DNA from: Runella sp. SP2
GTDB lineage: Bacteria > Bacteroidota > Bacteroidia > Cytophagales > Spirosomataceae
NCBI RefSeq assembly: GCF_003711225.1
Contig: NZ_CP031030.1
Span: 186,001-250,000, forward strand
Reading direction: 5' to 3'
DNA length: 64,000 bases
Below are positions 8,997 through 16,130 of the stretch, in pieces; the first letter of the stretch is position 1, and the number at the start of each line of letters is the position of its first letter. The position numbers and the translations under genes are program-made. The notes beneath the pieces were generated by a model. That model ran no database searches. It was not told where the DNA came from and was given only the letters and a program-made list of their open reading frames with translations.

Positions 8997-10445
8997 ATGA
9001 ACATAGACGTAGTTCATCAACTCCCAAGTTCAGTACAGGCTGAGGTGTATCTTTTTTGCCAAAATGATTCTTTAGCCGACCATTTGGCACAGTTTCCACA
9101 GCCCGATTTTCTAGTTCAGGATTTTAAAGCTGATTTTAAACAAACACAGTTGGTGTATGGCGACAACTCAAAAACGTACCTTCTTGGGTTGGGAAAATCA
9201 CCAAAATCAGCCGATTATATCAAAGCGCTGAGGTCTTTCTTTTTTAACCAAAAAAAGAAATTACCCGATGCGGTTGCTTTGCACGCCCAAGGCTTGACTG
9301 CTAGTGAAATCGAGGCTGTTGTCAACGGACTTTGGTTGGGCGATTATGATTTAGGTTTATACAAAACAGATAAGGCGACAGAACCTACGTTTTTTGAACG
9401 TAACTCACAACTGTGGCTACTTGTAGAGGAAAAGGACGTGGATTTGGCTGCCCAAGCGGCACAAAATGGCGTGGCGACTGCGCATACCCAAATTCGGGTG
9501 ATGGATTTGATGAATGCTCCTTCAAGCCATAAGTACCCCCAAGTGCTGGCCGATTGGGCGGTTTCGTCGGGGAAAACCCACGGATATTCGGTGCAAGTAT
9601 TTGATGAAAAACAATGTGAGGAAATGGGCTTGCACGCTTTGCTATCGGTGAGTGCTGGTAGCAAAAATCCACCCCGTTTTATCGTCATGGAATACAAACA
9701 TCCTGCCGCTTCCAAAACCATTGGACTTGTAGGAAAAGGAGTGACTTTTGATACGGGTGGTGTTTCGTTGAAGCCTTCTACCAATATGCACTACATGAAG
9801 TCGGACATGGGCGGGGCCGCTGCGGTGCTGGGTACGATGGAGTTGGTAGCAAAATTACAATTGCCAGTTAATGTAGTTGGGGTTATTCCTTCGACCGAAA
9901 ACTCAATGGATGGGCTTGCCATTAAACCTGGTGATGTGATTGGAAGCTATTCGGGCAAAACCATTGAAGTGATTGATACTGACGCCGAAGGCCGATTGAT
10001 TTTGGCCGATGGCCTGACGTACGCGCATCGCCATTTTGAGCTAGCTACCATCATCGACTTGGCAACGCTCACGGGTAGCTGCGTAGCTACGCTTGGCTAT
10101 GCCGCAGCAGGTTTATTTACCAGTAATGATGCCCTTGCCGAAAGCTTGTACAAAAGTGGAATGACCACGGGCGAAAAAGTATGGCGTTTGCCCATTTGGG
10201 ATGATTACAAAGACGAGCTAAAGTCGGATGTCGCTGATGTGAAAAACTACCATGGGAAGCCCATAGCGGGAGCCATCGTGGCAGCCAAATTTTTAGAAGT
10301 TTTTACGAACAATCACCCTGCGTGGGCACATTTGGATATTGCAGGTACAGCCTTTGCTGATTCTGAATTTGGAAGCATGAAATCGGGGACGGCCTATGGC
10401 GTTCGATTACTGATTGATTGGCTTCGTAATCAAGTAAATGGATAA
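8997..10445 (+). CDS. pepA: Leucyl aminopeptidase (M17 family)
   Basis: A 482-residue cytosolic M17 metallopeptidase that removes N-terminal residues from peptides. The C-terminal catalytic domain is complete: VGKGVTFDTGGVSLKPS (residues 245-261), MKSDMGGAAAVLG, the signature DTDAEGRLILADGLTYA near 327-341, and the late GKPIAGAIVAAKFLEVF and WAHLDIAGTA. These supply the two-metal site and the catalytic lysine and arginine. The N-terminal ~150 residues are the poorly conserved regulatory domain. Length is normal. It is a single-gene unit. Confidence 0.93.
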   Translation: MNIDVVHQLPSSVQAEVYLFCQNDSLADHLAQFPQPDFLVQDFKADFKQTQLVYGDNSKTYLLGLGKSPKSADYIKALRSFFFNQKKKLPDAVALHAQGLTASEIEAVVNGLWLGDYDLGLYKTDKATEPTFFERNSQLWLLVEEKDVDLAAQAAQNGVATAHTQIRVMDLMNAPSSHKYPQVLADWAVSSGKTHGYSVQVFDEKQCEEMGLHALLSVSAGSKNPPRFIVMEYKHPAASKTIGLVGKGVTFDTGGVSLKPSTNMHYMKSDMGGAAAVLGTMELVAKLQLPVNVVGVIPSTENSMDGLAIKPGDVIGSYSGKTIEVIDTDAEGRLILADGLTYAHRHFELATIIDLATLTGSCVATLGYAAAGLFTSNDALAESLYKSGMTTGEKVWRLPIWDDYKDELKSDVADVKNYHGKPIAGAIVAAKFLEVFTNNHPAWAHLDIAGTAFADSEFGSMKSGTAYGVRLLIDWLRNQVNG

Positions 10446-10510
10446 GTTTTGGTAATTCAGGCTTGTTCTGTTAGCTTTAAGCGTAAAATGGTTTAGACGT
10501 AAAAATTACA

Positions 10511-12337
10511 ATGAGTATGAAGCTATCGTTACGCAATCTATACGCTGTTTTGTTGCTAGTCGGTATTCACCAAGCTCATTCCCAACAAGTTCATCCGCGT
10601 TGGGAAGTAGGGGCAGGGCTTGGCCTGTCGGGCTACCTAGGTGATTTAAACAAATCAGATTTTTTTTCGCAAGAACCTAAAGGGAGCGGAGGGGTTTTTG
10701 GTCGTTACCATTTCAATCGGAGTTGGGCGCTTCGCGGTGCCTTAACGTTTGGTACATTGTCGGGCAATGATGCTAATTTTGAAGACCGCAAAGTGCGCGG
10801 TTTTTCAACACGCTCGCCCCTTACCGACCTTTCGGCCATTGTAGAATATGACTTCTTGGGACGCCAACGTTTTAAATACGATTCCACTGCTTTTCAAGTG
10901 CGTTTTAAGCGCCGATTGTCACCTTATTTGTTCACAGGAGCAGGTGTAGGTTTTACCAATCCCAAACCTAATTTTACGGGTACTGCCACAACACCTGATA
11001 TTTTTAGGCAAGGTGCGGTGGCGGATCAAGCGGCCAATTATTCCAAATCTAATTTTGTCATTCCTTTTGGAATAGGTGTACGTTATGACCTTGCTGAACA
11101 TTGGGTATTGGGTGCTGAGGCGGGTTTCCGCTTAGCATTTTCTGATTATTTGGATGGGGTTAGTAAAGGTGCTAATCCTAATCGTGATGATCGTTACAAA
11201 CTTTCAACGGTATCTATTGCGTATCGTTTTGACAAAAAAGACACCGATCGCGATGGTATTCCTGACGAAAAAGATGCCTGTCCTACGCAGCCTGGTTCGA
11301 TCAAAATGAACGGTTGCCCCGACCGTGATAATGACGGTATCGCTGATAAAGACGACGATTGCCCTGATACCTTCGGTTTGGCAGCTTACAAAGGTTGTCC
11401 TGATACCGACGGGGATGGCATTCGTGACAAAGACGATGCCTGCCCTGAGGTTGCAGGTTTGGTCGCGTTACAAGGTTGCCCCGACCGTGATAAAGATGGT
11501 ATTGCCGATAAAGATGATGCCTGTCCTGACGTAGCAGGTTTAGCCAAATTTAAAGGCTGCCCTGATACTGACAAAGATGGTATTGAAGACAAAGAAGACG
11601 AATGCCCGACGGTTGCAGGAAAAGCAGAATTGAAAGGCTGTCCTGACGCTGATGGCGATGGAGTTGCGGATAAAGACGATGCGTGTCCTGACGTAGCAGG
11701 AAAAGCAGAATTGAAGGGATGTCCTGATACCGATGGTGATGGCATTGCCGACAAAGATGATGCTTGTCCAACAGTAGCGGGTGTAGCAGCCTTTGGAGGT
11801 TGTCCTGATACTGACGGAGATGGGGTAGAAGATGCCAAAGACCGTTGTCCTGACGTTGCGGGTAAAGCGGAGTTTGAAGGTTGTCCAGACGCCAAAACGT
11901 TGAAAGCAATCATCAAAGCAGAGGAGAAGAAAGCAAAACTTGAAGCCGAATTGGCCAAAAAACAAAAAGGAACGATTGACCCTACCAAAGTAGTCGTTGA
12001 TTTCAAAGTTGAGCCTGTGTTGTTTGAGTCAAATAGCGCTGTGATTCAAGCGCAATACCAAACAGTTCTTGATGAAGTAGCTAACACAATGGCGAAAAAT
12101 CCAACGTATAAATTACAGTTGTCGGGTCATGCTGATAGCAAAGGTGCACAAGCACACAACCAACAATTGTCGGAAAAACGAGCCCAAGCGTGTTTTGAAT
12201 ACTTACGCACGAAAGGGGTGGATGCGACTCGGATTATTTTCCGTGGTTTTGGTGAAAGTTTGCCAGCAGCGAGCAATGCCTCGGAAGAAGGCCGCCAGCA
12301 AAACCGCCGTGTGGAGGTAAAAGCGTTTCGTCAGTAA
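10511..12337 (+). CDS. OmpA-family outer membrane protein with DUF6089-like barrel and eight TSP3 calcium repeats
   Basis: 608 residues in three parts. A signal peptide (cleavage near HSQQ, residue 25) is followed by a ~215-residue beta-barrel (GYLGDLNKSDFFSQEPKG, FRLAFSDYLDGVSKGANP). Residues 244-459 are eight consecutive 27-residue thrombospondin type 3 repeats, each with a DxDxDGI calcium-binding core and two cysteines (ACP...GCP). The last ~100 residues are an OmpA/MotB peptidoglycan-binding domain (VLFESNSAVIQ, LSGHADSKGAQAHNQQLSEKRA, FGESLPAASNASEEGRQQNRRVEV). It should anchor the outer membrane to the cell wall. The next gene encodes a second copy of the barrel only. Confidence 0.88.
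   Translation: MSMKLSLRNLYAVLLLVGIHQAHSQQVHPRWEVGAGLGLSGYLGDLNKSDFFSQEPKGSGGVFGRYHFNRSWALRGALTFGTLSGNDANFEDRKVRGFSTRSPLTDLSAIVEYDFLGRQRFKYDSTAFQVRFKRRLSPYLFTGAGVGFTNPKPNFTGTATTPDIFRQGAVADQAANYSKSNFVIPFGIGVRYDLAEHWVLGAEAGFRLAFSDYLDGVSKGANPNRDDRYKLSTVSIAYRFDKKDTDRDGIPDEKDACPTQPGSIKMNGCPDRDNDGIADKDDDCPDTFGLAAYKGCPDTDGDGIRDKDDACPEVAGLVALQGCPDRDKDGIADKDDACPDVAGLAKFKGCPDTDKDGIEDKEDECPTVAGKAELKGCPDADGDGVADKDDACPDVAGKAELKGCPDTDGDGIADKDDACPTVAGVAAFGGCPDTDGDGVEDAKDRCPDVAGKAEFEGCPDAKTLKAIIKAEEKKAKLEAELAKKQKGTIDPTKVVVDFKVEPVLFESNSAVIQAQYQTVLDEVANTMAKNPTYKLQLSGHADSKGAQAHNQQLSEKRAQACFEYLRTKGVDATRIIFRGFGESLPAASNASEEGRQQNRRVEVKAFRQ
11240..11887 (+). repeat. Eight in-frame 81-base TSP3-coding repeats
   Basis: Eight consecutive 81-base units, each encoding DxDxDGIxDKxDxCPxxxGxxxxxGCP. 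The repeats differ by many silent and some coding changes, so they are an old array kept by selection and not a recent slippage product. Confidence 0.9.
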
Positions 12338-12361
12338 TAGTTTACAATAACTGATTCGTTA

Positions 12362-12397
12362 AAAAAGTCGGACAGCCAATAAGCTGTTCGACTTTTT
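12362..12397 (+). terminator. Rho-independent-type terminator after the OmpA-family gene
   Basis: AAAAAGTCG-ACAGC pairs with GCTGT-CGACTTTTT around a CAATAA loop, 24 bases after the stop, ending in a T-run. Confidence 0.8.
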
Positions 12398-12424
12398 GCG
12401 TTTTCTTGTAAAAAACTCAAAATA

Positions 12425-13171
12425 ATGCGTTTGCTTGCTTTATTTTTTTATTTAAGCTTACTATTGGTTACAGAATCAATGAGTCAAGAGCGCTTAGAAT
12501 TTGGGGGATTTGTGGGCGGTTCAGGTTATTTGGGCGACTTAAATAAATCTGATTGGTTTTCTAAAGAACCCAAAGTGGGTCTAGGTGGCTTGGTTCGTTA
12601 CAATGTGTCGGATTTATTAGCGGTGCGCGCTTCGTTACTTTTTGGGTACTTGTCGGGACGAGATAGCCATTACGAAGACCGCGCATTCCGAAATTTCTCA
12701 ACCCAATCACCCGTTTCGGAAATTACTTTGCAGGCCGAACTTCACATTTTACCTTTGGTGCAACCCCGTTTACGCCGTTTTTTTCAACCAACATTTTCCC
12801 CTTTTCTATTTGTCGGGATAGGGGGGGCATACACGCGACCAGCCCCTGATTTAGAAAACATGATTGTTTCCAAGCCTGAATTTGTAAGAGGTGCTGAAAT
12901 TGATCAAAATACTGCATACAGCCCTTATCACCTAGTTGTTCCTTTCGGTATGGGGATAAAGTACCGCCCACACATTCAGTGGACATTGACGCTTGAGGCA
13001 GGTTTTCGTTTGACTTTTTCAGATTATTTGGATGGTATCAGCCATGCGGCAAATCCTGAAAAAACGGATAGGTACCAGTTTTGGGGGCTAACGGTAGCGT
13101 ACCGACTGCCCAAACGGGTGGTTGGTTTTAGGAATCGAAACCCGTTACGGTGTACAACAAATCCCTATTAG
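12425..13171 (+). CDS. DUF6089-like outer membrane beta-barrel protein (paralogue of the preceding barrel)
   Basis: A 248-residue secreted barrel with a signal peptide (cleavage near SMSQE, residue 22). It aligns over its whole length with the N-terminal barrel of the gene at 10511: both have GYLGDLNKSD-FS-EPK, then LSG-D---EDR, F-RGFSTxSP-like words and GFRLTFSDYLDGISHAANP near the end. It lacks TSP3 repeats and an OmpA domain, so it cannot bind peptidoglycan in the same way. Tandem duplication with domain loss (or gain by the neighbour) is the simplest explanation. Function unknown. Confidence 0.8.
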   Translation: MRLLALFFYLSLLLVTESMSQERLEFGGFVGGSGYLGDLNKSDWFSKEPKVGLGGLVRYNVSDLLAVRASLLFGYLSGRDSHYEDRAFRNFSTQSPVSEITLQAELHILPLVQPRLRRFFQPTFSPFLFVGIGGAYTRPAPDLENMIVSKPEFVRGAEIDQNTAYSPYHLVVPFGMGIKYRPHIQWTLTLEAGFRLTFSDYLDGISHAANPEKTDRYQFWGLTVAYRLPKRVVGFRNRNPLRCTTNPY

Positions 13172-13265
13172 TATTTTCTTGAAAAAAAGTACTTTTGTAT
13201 GTTGTTGATTTTTAGTAATTTGTAAAAAACTTTCAAAAAAGTTGCAATTTTTTTTCGTCAAATAC

Positions 13266-13296
13266 TTGCGTCATATAGTGAAACGCGCTACTTTTG
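13266..13296 (+). promoter_or_regulatory. Bacteroidota-type promoter for the tRNA-Gly/tRNA-Leu unit
   Basis: TTG at 13266-13268 and TACTTTTG at 13289-13296 with a 20-base spacer fit the -33/-7 consensus (TTTG, TAnnTTTG). tRNA-Gly begins 51 bases downstream. A second TACTTTTG lies at 13190-13197. Confidence 0.6.
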
Positions 13297-13346
13297 CACC
13301 ACCAAATAACACTTGAACGGCTCGCCGAAACAAGTTTAACCAAAAC

Positions 13347-13419
13347 GCGAAAGTAGCTCAGCTGGTAGAGCGCGACCTTGCCAAGGTCGAGGTCGCGGGT
13401 TCGAACCCCGTCTTTCGCT
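13347..13419 (+). tRNA. tRNA-Gly(GCC)
   Basis: A 73-nt cloverleaf: acceptor GCGAAAG pairs with CTTTCGC, D-stem GCTC/GAGC, anticodon stem CGACC/GGTCG with loop TTGCCAA (anticodon GCC), T-stem GCGGG/CCCGT with TTCGAAC loop, discriminator T. CCA is not encoded. It is followed by a hairpin and then by tRNA-Leu, and probably shares their promoter. Confidence 0.96.
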
Positions 13420-13420
13420 C

Positions 13421-13447
13421 AAAGCACCGCCGAAAACGGTGCTTTTT
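13421..13447 (+). terminator. Hairpin between tRNA-Gly and tRNA-Leu
   Basis: AAAGCACCG pairs with CGGTGCTTT around CCGAAAA, followed by T residues. It may end part of the transcripts or mark processing; tRNA-Leu starts 21 bases later with no separate promoter that I can see. Confidence 0.75.
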
Positions 13448-13502
13448 TGTCAAAAAGGGATACCCCTGCCGAGGTGGTGGAACTGGTAGACACGCAGGAC
13501 TT

Positions 13503-14244
13503 AGTTCATTGATTTCTTGTCGATTATTTCTGAATTTATAGCCAAAAACTTAAAATATGGCTCATTATCAGTTTGATTCCAATTTTGAGAATTTATTCTT
13601 AAAAGTGTGTATTGAATCAGAAAGTATGGCTAAAGCAGCTGTTGCACTTAAAATGAATTACAAGACCCTTTGTTTTCATGTAAAAAGACTTGGATGTTCT
13701 AAGCCAAACCAACCTGGTAAAAAACTTGCAAAACGTTCTTCGAAGAAACAAATTCCTCTGGAAGATATTTTCAACGGAAAACACTTGACGTATCAATCGC
13801 ACAAACTGAAAAAAAGAATTTTAAGAGAAGGATATAAATTACATAAATGTGAAAATTGTGGTTTAAGTCAATGGCTTGACAACGCAATTCCTCTTGAATT
13901 GCACCACATTGACGGCAATCGGTTAAATAATCATTTACAAAATTTAATTTTGTTATGTCCCAATTGTCACGCATGAACAGATAATTATCGAGCAAAGAAT
14001 ATCAAAAATTTGAGTGCACAAACGGAAACGTTTGATGTAGAATCGCTTAAAATCGGGGAAGTCTTCACTGTAATGTATGATAATCCCGAGCCAAGTCCTG
14101 AGAAATCAGGAAAGGTGTAGAGACTTAACAGGCGAAATCTAAGTCCCGAATTAAGTTCGGGGTATGATTAAGAGAAAGTCCAGACCACAAATCTTGTTTT
14201 AGTAAAGCAAAAAAACAAGAGCGGCGAAAGCCGTAGTAGGTACG
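13503..14244 (+). ncRNA. Group I self-splicing intron (742 nt) in tRNA-Leu(UAA)
   Basis: It follows U34 of the exon and ends in G (14244), as group I introns do. Helices that can be drawn: P2 CAAACG/CGTTTG with a GAAA loop (14019-14034); P3 TCGCTT (14043) with AGGCGA (14130); P4 TCGGG (14053) with CCCGA (14085); P6 TCCTGA/TCAGGA with a GAAA loop (14096-14111); P7 GACTT (14122) with AAGTC (14176); P8 CCCGAA/TTCGGG (14145-14161); P9 TCTTGTTTT with AAAACAAGA (14192-14220); a terminal CGGC-GAAA-GCCG hairpin (14222-14233). The guide sequence is probably GAGT at 14012-14015, pairing with exon ACUU. That puts most of the HNH gene in the P1 loop. The insertion point matches the cyanobacterial/plastid tRNA-Leu intron. 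Confidence 0.9.
13557..13976 (+). CDS. HNH homing endonuclease inside the tRNA-Leu intron, probably truncated
   Basis: 139 residues. An N-terminal helix-turn-helix-like part (SMAKAAVALKMNYKTLCFHVKRLG) is followed by an HNH zinc-finger nuclease: C98-x2-C101, H116-H117-I-D-G-N121, then C134PNC137H138. Such nucleases cut intronless alleles to spread their intron. The usual tail after CPNCHA (a TDNYRxKN-like segment) is encoded in the same frame just after the TGA at 13974-13976. The frame stays open for 47 more codons to a TAG at 14118-14120. A one-base change from CGA (Arg) would create this TGA. The nuclease is thus either recently truncated or works without its last segment. The extra frame overlaps ribozyme helices P2 to P6. 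Confidence 0.85.
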   Translation: MAHYQFDSNFENLFLKVCIESESMAKAAVALKMNYKTLCFHVKRLGCSKPNQPGKKLAKRSSKKQIPLEDIFNGKHLTYQSHKLKKRILREGYKLHKCENCGLSQWLDNAIPLELHHIDGNRLNNHLQNLILLCPNCHA

Positions 14245-14296
14245 AAAATCCTGTGAGCCGAAACGCTCGTACGGGTTCGATTCCCGTCCTCGGTAC

Positions 14297-14331
14297 AAAA
14301 ATCTCAGACATGATAATGTCTGAGATTTTTT
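14297..14331 (+). terminator. Terminator of the tRNA-Leu gene
   Basis: AATCTCAGACAT pairs with ATGTCTGAGATT around GATA, with a T-run following, starting two bases after the discriminator base. Confidence 0.85.
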
Positions 14332-14341
14332 GCTTTTAGCC

Positions 14342-14387
14342 CCATGCCAAAAGAGGACGCTTGTAAAAGCATCCTCTTTTGGCATGG
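14342..14387 (-). terminator. Long perfect inverted repeat, probable terminator of the FadL-like gene
   Basis: Two perfect 16-base arms (CCATGCCAAAAGAGGA and its complement) enclose 14 bases. It starts 16 bases after the stop of the leftward gene at 14403 and backs onto the tRNA-Leu terminator, so it should stop leftward transcription. Confidence 0.7.
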
Positions 14388-14402
14388 TATGGGTAATGAT
14401 TA

Positions 14403-15980
14403 CTAGAAAAACAACCCAACTGTTCCTGTAAAATTAAGCGATGTAACGTTAAGTTTGGCAGAGAAATAATTGGACGGGTCGCTGAGTTGATAAGGCGAAT
14501 ACGCATCCTTGGTCTGTAAATAAGTACCAGCCAAATCAACATAAAAACGCTCGGTACGATAACCGAGTCCGCCTGATAATTGAATCTTAGAACGGTCAAG
14601 ATTGCCCTCTACGTTGTAATTTTGACTGTAGGCATTGGGCAAAAAGCCTACTCCCGCCCGCACTCTAAATTTATCCAGACGAGCTTCGCCGCCTACACGC
14701 AGATTGACCACGTTGTTGTAGGATGATTGAATCAGGCGCTTGTTGTTTGTTTTGAATTGGTTGTCATCGGCTGTGCTGATTCCCATTCCTTTGTAACCCA
14801 CGTACTCGGCGCTACCAGTAATAAACCCTTTTTTACCGATAAAAATGGTAATCCCTCCATTTGCTCGTAAAGGAGTGCGCATTTTATACTCAAAATCGTA
14901 AGGCTCAAGATTGACCCGAGTCGTTACAATTTGGTCAAAGGCTTGCTGTCCTTGCGCGTTTGTAACGGGGTTACCGTTGGCGTCAAACACGGGGACGCGG
15001 TTGTTCAGGATGTCAATACCAACTTCTTCCTGATAGGTCATTTGGAGATTGCTAAATGTTGGGCTGTGGATAGAAGCACCAAGTTGTAGCATAGCGTTTG
15101 GTTTATAAATAACCCCTGATGAAATAAAAAGGCCGCTTCCTGAGATGTTTACATCTTCGCGGTAGTCCAATCCCCTGAATGCGCCTCCGTTGACAAAGCG
15201 CTCAGTGTAGCTGTTTCTACGGATGAAGGTATGACGAGAAAAACCGCCCGAAACACCCAAATAAAGCTTGTCGGCATAGTTGCCAGCATAGGCAAAAGTC
15301 CACTGTGAAGATCCGCCCGAAACTTCGACGTTGCCGCTTTGTTCAAACGATGCTCTCGATAGTGGAATAGGCCGACGGTAAGGGCCATTGTCCGATAATG
15401 CATCTATTTGGTATAAATTATAAAACGCAGATTCAATCGAGAATGGGCGGCTATTGTTGTATTCATCTTCAAGGGTTTTTACTGAAAGTCCTGTCGCCAA
15501 CTCGGCAATATTGTCAATCATGGAGCTACGATTGTTGGTGCCGCTGTAGCTAAACATATTATTGGCATTGACCTGACGAGAATAGCTAATTCCAAACGAT
15601 GTACGACGCCACTCACGGTTATAGCTCTGTGGGCTTCCTGCTAAAATAAGCGAGAACTGCGAAAGGTTTGGATTGGTTTTTTTATCGCTTTGGGAGTTCC
15701 CAATGTAAGAAGCTTCGTTGTTGATATTGTAAAAAGTAGGGCTAAGGCTAATTTCGGAGCGGTTGAAAAAAGCAATCCCCGCTGGGTTGCCAAAAATGTT
15801 GCTGGCGTCGCCACCTAGCGATGCGTGGTTTCCTCCTACTCCTTGAAAACGAGCAGTGCCGTTTTGGGTAAGGTCAGAAAGTTGCATGGCAACATTGGAG
15901 TACAAGCGACTTTGGGCGTGGGTGTGGGAAGAAACTGCTAACCCAAGCAAGATTCCCCATACGATTGGACGGTTTTTCAT
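14403..15980 (-). CDS. FadL/OmpP1-like outer membrane transporter
   Basis: 525 residues with a signal peptide (MKNRPIVWGILLGLAVSSHTHAQ). The N-terminus of the mature protein has RFQGVGGNHASLGGDASN followed by IFGNPAGIAFFNRSEISLSP, the hatch motif of FadL-type 14-strand barrels (the NPAG word is characteristic). The C-terminus ends in alternating beta strands and a final Phe (NFTGTVGLFF), as outer-membrane proteins do. It probably imports a hydrophobic compound; the ligand is unknown. It is a single gene between tRNA-Leu and the low-complexity lipoprotein. Confidence 0.8.
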   Translation of the reverse strand: MKNRPIVWGILLGLAVSSHTHAQSRLYSNVAMQLSDLTQNGTARFQGVGGNHASLGGDASNIFGNPAGIAFFNRSEISLSPTFYNINNEASYIGNSQSDKKTNPNLSQFSLILAGSPQSYNREWRRTSFGISYSRQVNANNMFSYSGTNNRSSMIDNIAELATGLSVKTLEDEYNNSRPFSIESAFYNLYQIDALSDNGPYRRPIPLSRASFEQSGNVEVSGGSSQWTFAYAGNYADKLYLGVSGGFSRHTFIRRNSYTERFVNGGAFRGLDYREDVNISGSGLFISSGVIYKPNAMLQLGASIHSPTFSNLQMTYQEEVGIDILNNRVPVFDANGNPVTNAQGQQAFDQIVTTRVNLEPYDFEYKMRTPLRANGGITIFIGKKGFITGSAEYVGYKGMGISTADDNQFKTNNKRLIQSSYNNVVNLRVGGEARLDKFRVRAGVGFLPNAYSQNYNVEGNLDRSKIQLSGGLGYRTERFYVDLAGTYLQTKDAYSPYQLSDPSNYFSAKLNVTSLNFTGTVGLFF

Positions 15981-16024
15981 GGCAGGAAGAAAAAATTGTT
16001 AAAAGTACATTTATAATTCATAAA

Positions 16025-16056
16025 AAACCTCGCTACTGATGTGAATAGCGAGGTTT
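16025..16056 (-). terminator. Terminator after the low-complexity lipoprotein gene
   Basis: AAACCTCGCTA pairs with TAGCGAGGTTT. On the minus strand the stem runs into six T residues, 75 bases after the stop at 16131. Confidence 0.75.
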
Positions 16057-16130
16057 GAGTATTTCAACAAATGTAAATACATTCTTGAAAATTGAGGATT
16101 CTATGTTAGAAAAAAACGCTTGTTTAGTGA

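Larger units (their letters stand above)
13468..14295 (+). tRNA. tRNA-Leu(UAA) interrupted by a group I intron in the anticodon
   Basis: Exon 1 is 13468-13502 and exon 2 is 14245-14295; joined they give an 86-nt class II tRNA. The acceptor GCCGAGG pairs with CCTCGGT (G1-U72 wobble), D-stem GTG/CAC, anticodon stem CAGGA/TCCTG, loop C-T-TAA-A-A giving anticodon UAA, a long variable arm (GAGC/GCTC stem), T-stem ACGGG/CCCGT with TTCGATT, discriminator A. CCA is not encoded. The unspliced DNA can be misread as ending in TAG at the anticodon, but the intron boundary lies after U34. Without splicing this gene cannot make a functional tRNA. Bacterial tRNA finders that do not model introns would miss it. 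Confidence 0.93.

Noticed and set aside
11240-11887. Regular 81-base repeats suggestive of a CRISPR or minisatellite
   Set aside because: They are in frame, encode TSP3 calcium repeats, and have no spacers.
11386-12006. 206-codon Ser/Pro-rich minus-strand frame
   Set aside because: It is the mirror of the TSP3 repeats; periodic coding sequence opens long frames on the other strand.
13468-13505. Reading of a tRNA-Leu(UAG) 5' half or a truncated tRNA gene used as an attachment site
   Set aside because: The missing half is found at 14245 and pairs perfectly; the boundary after U34 gives UAA, and there is no integrase gene.
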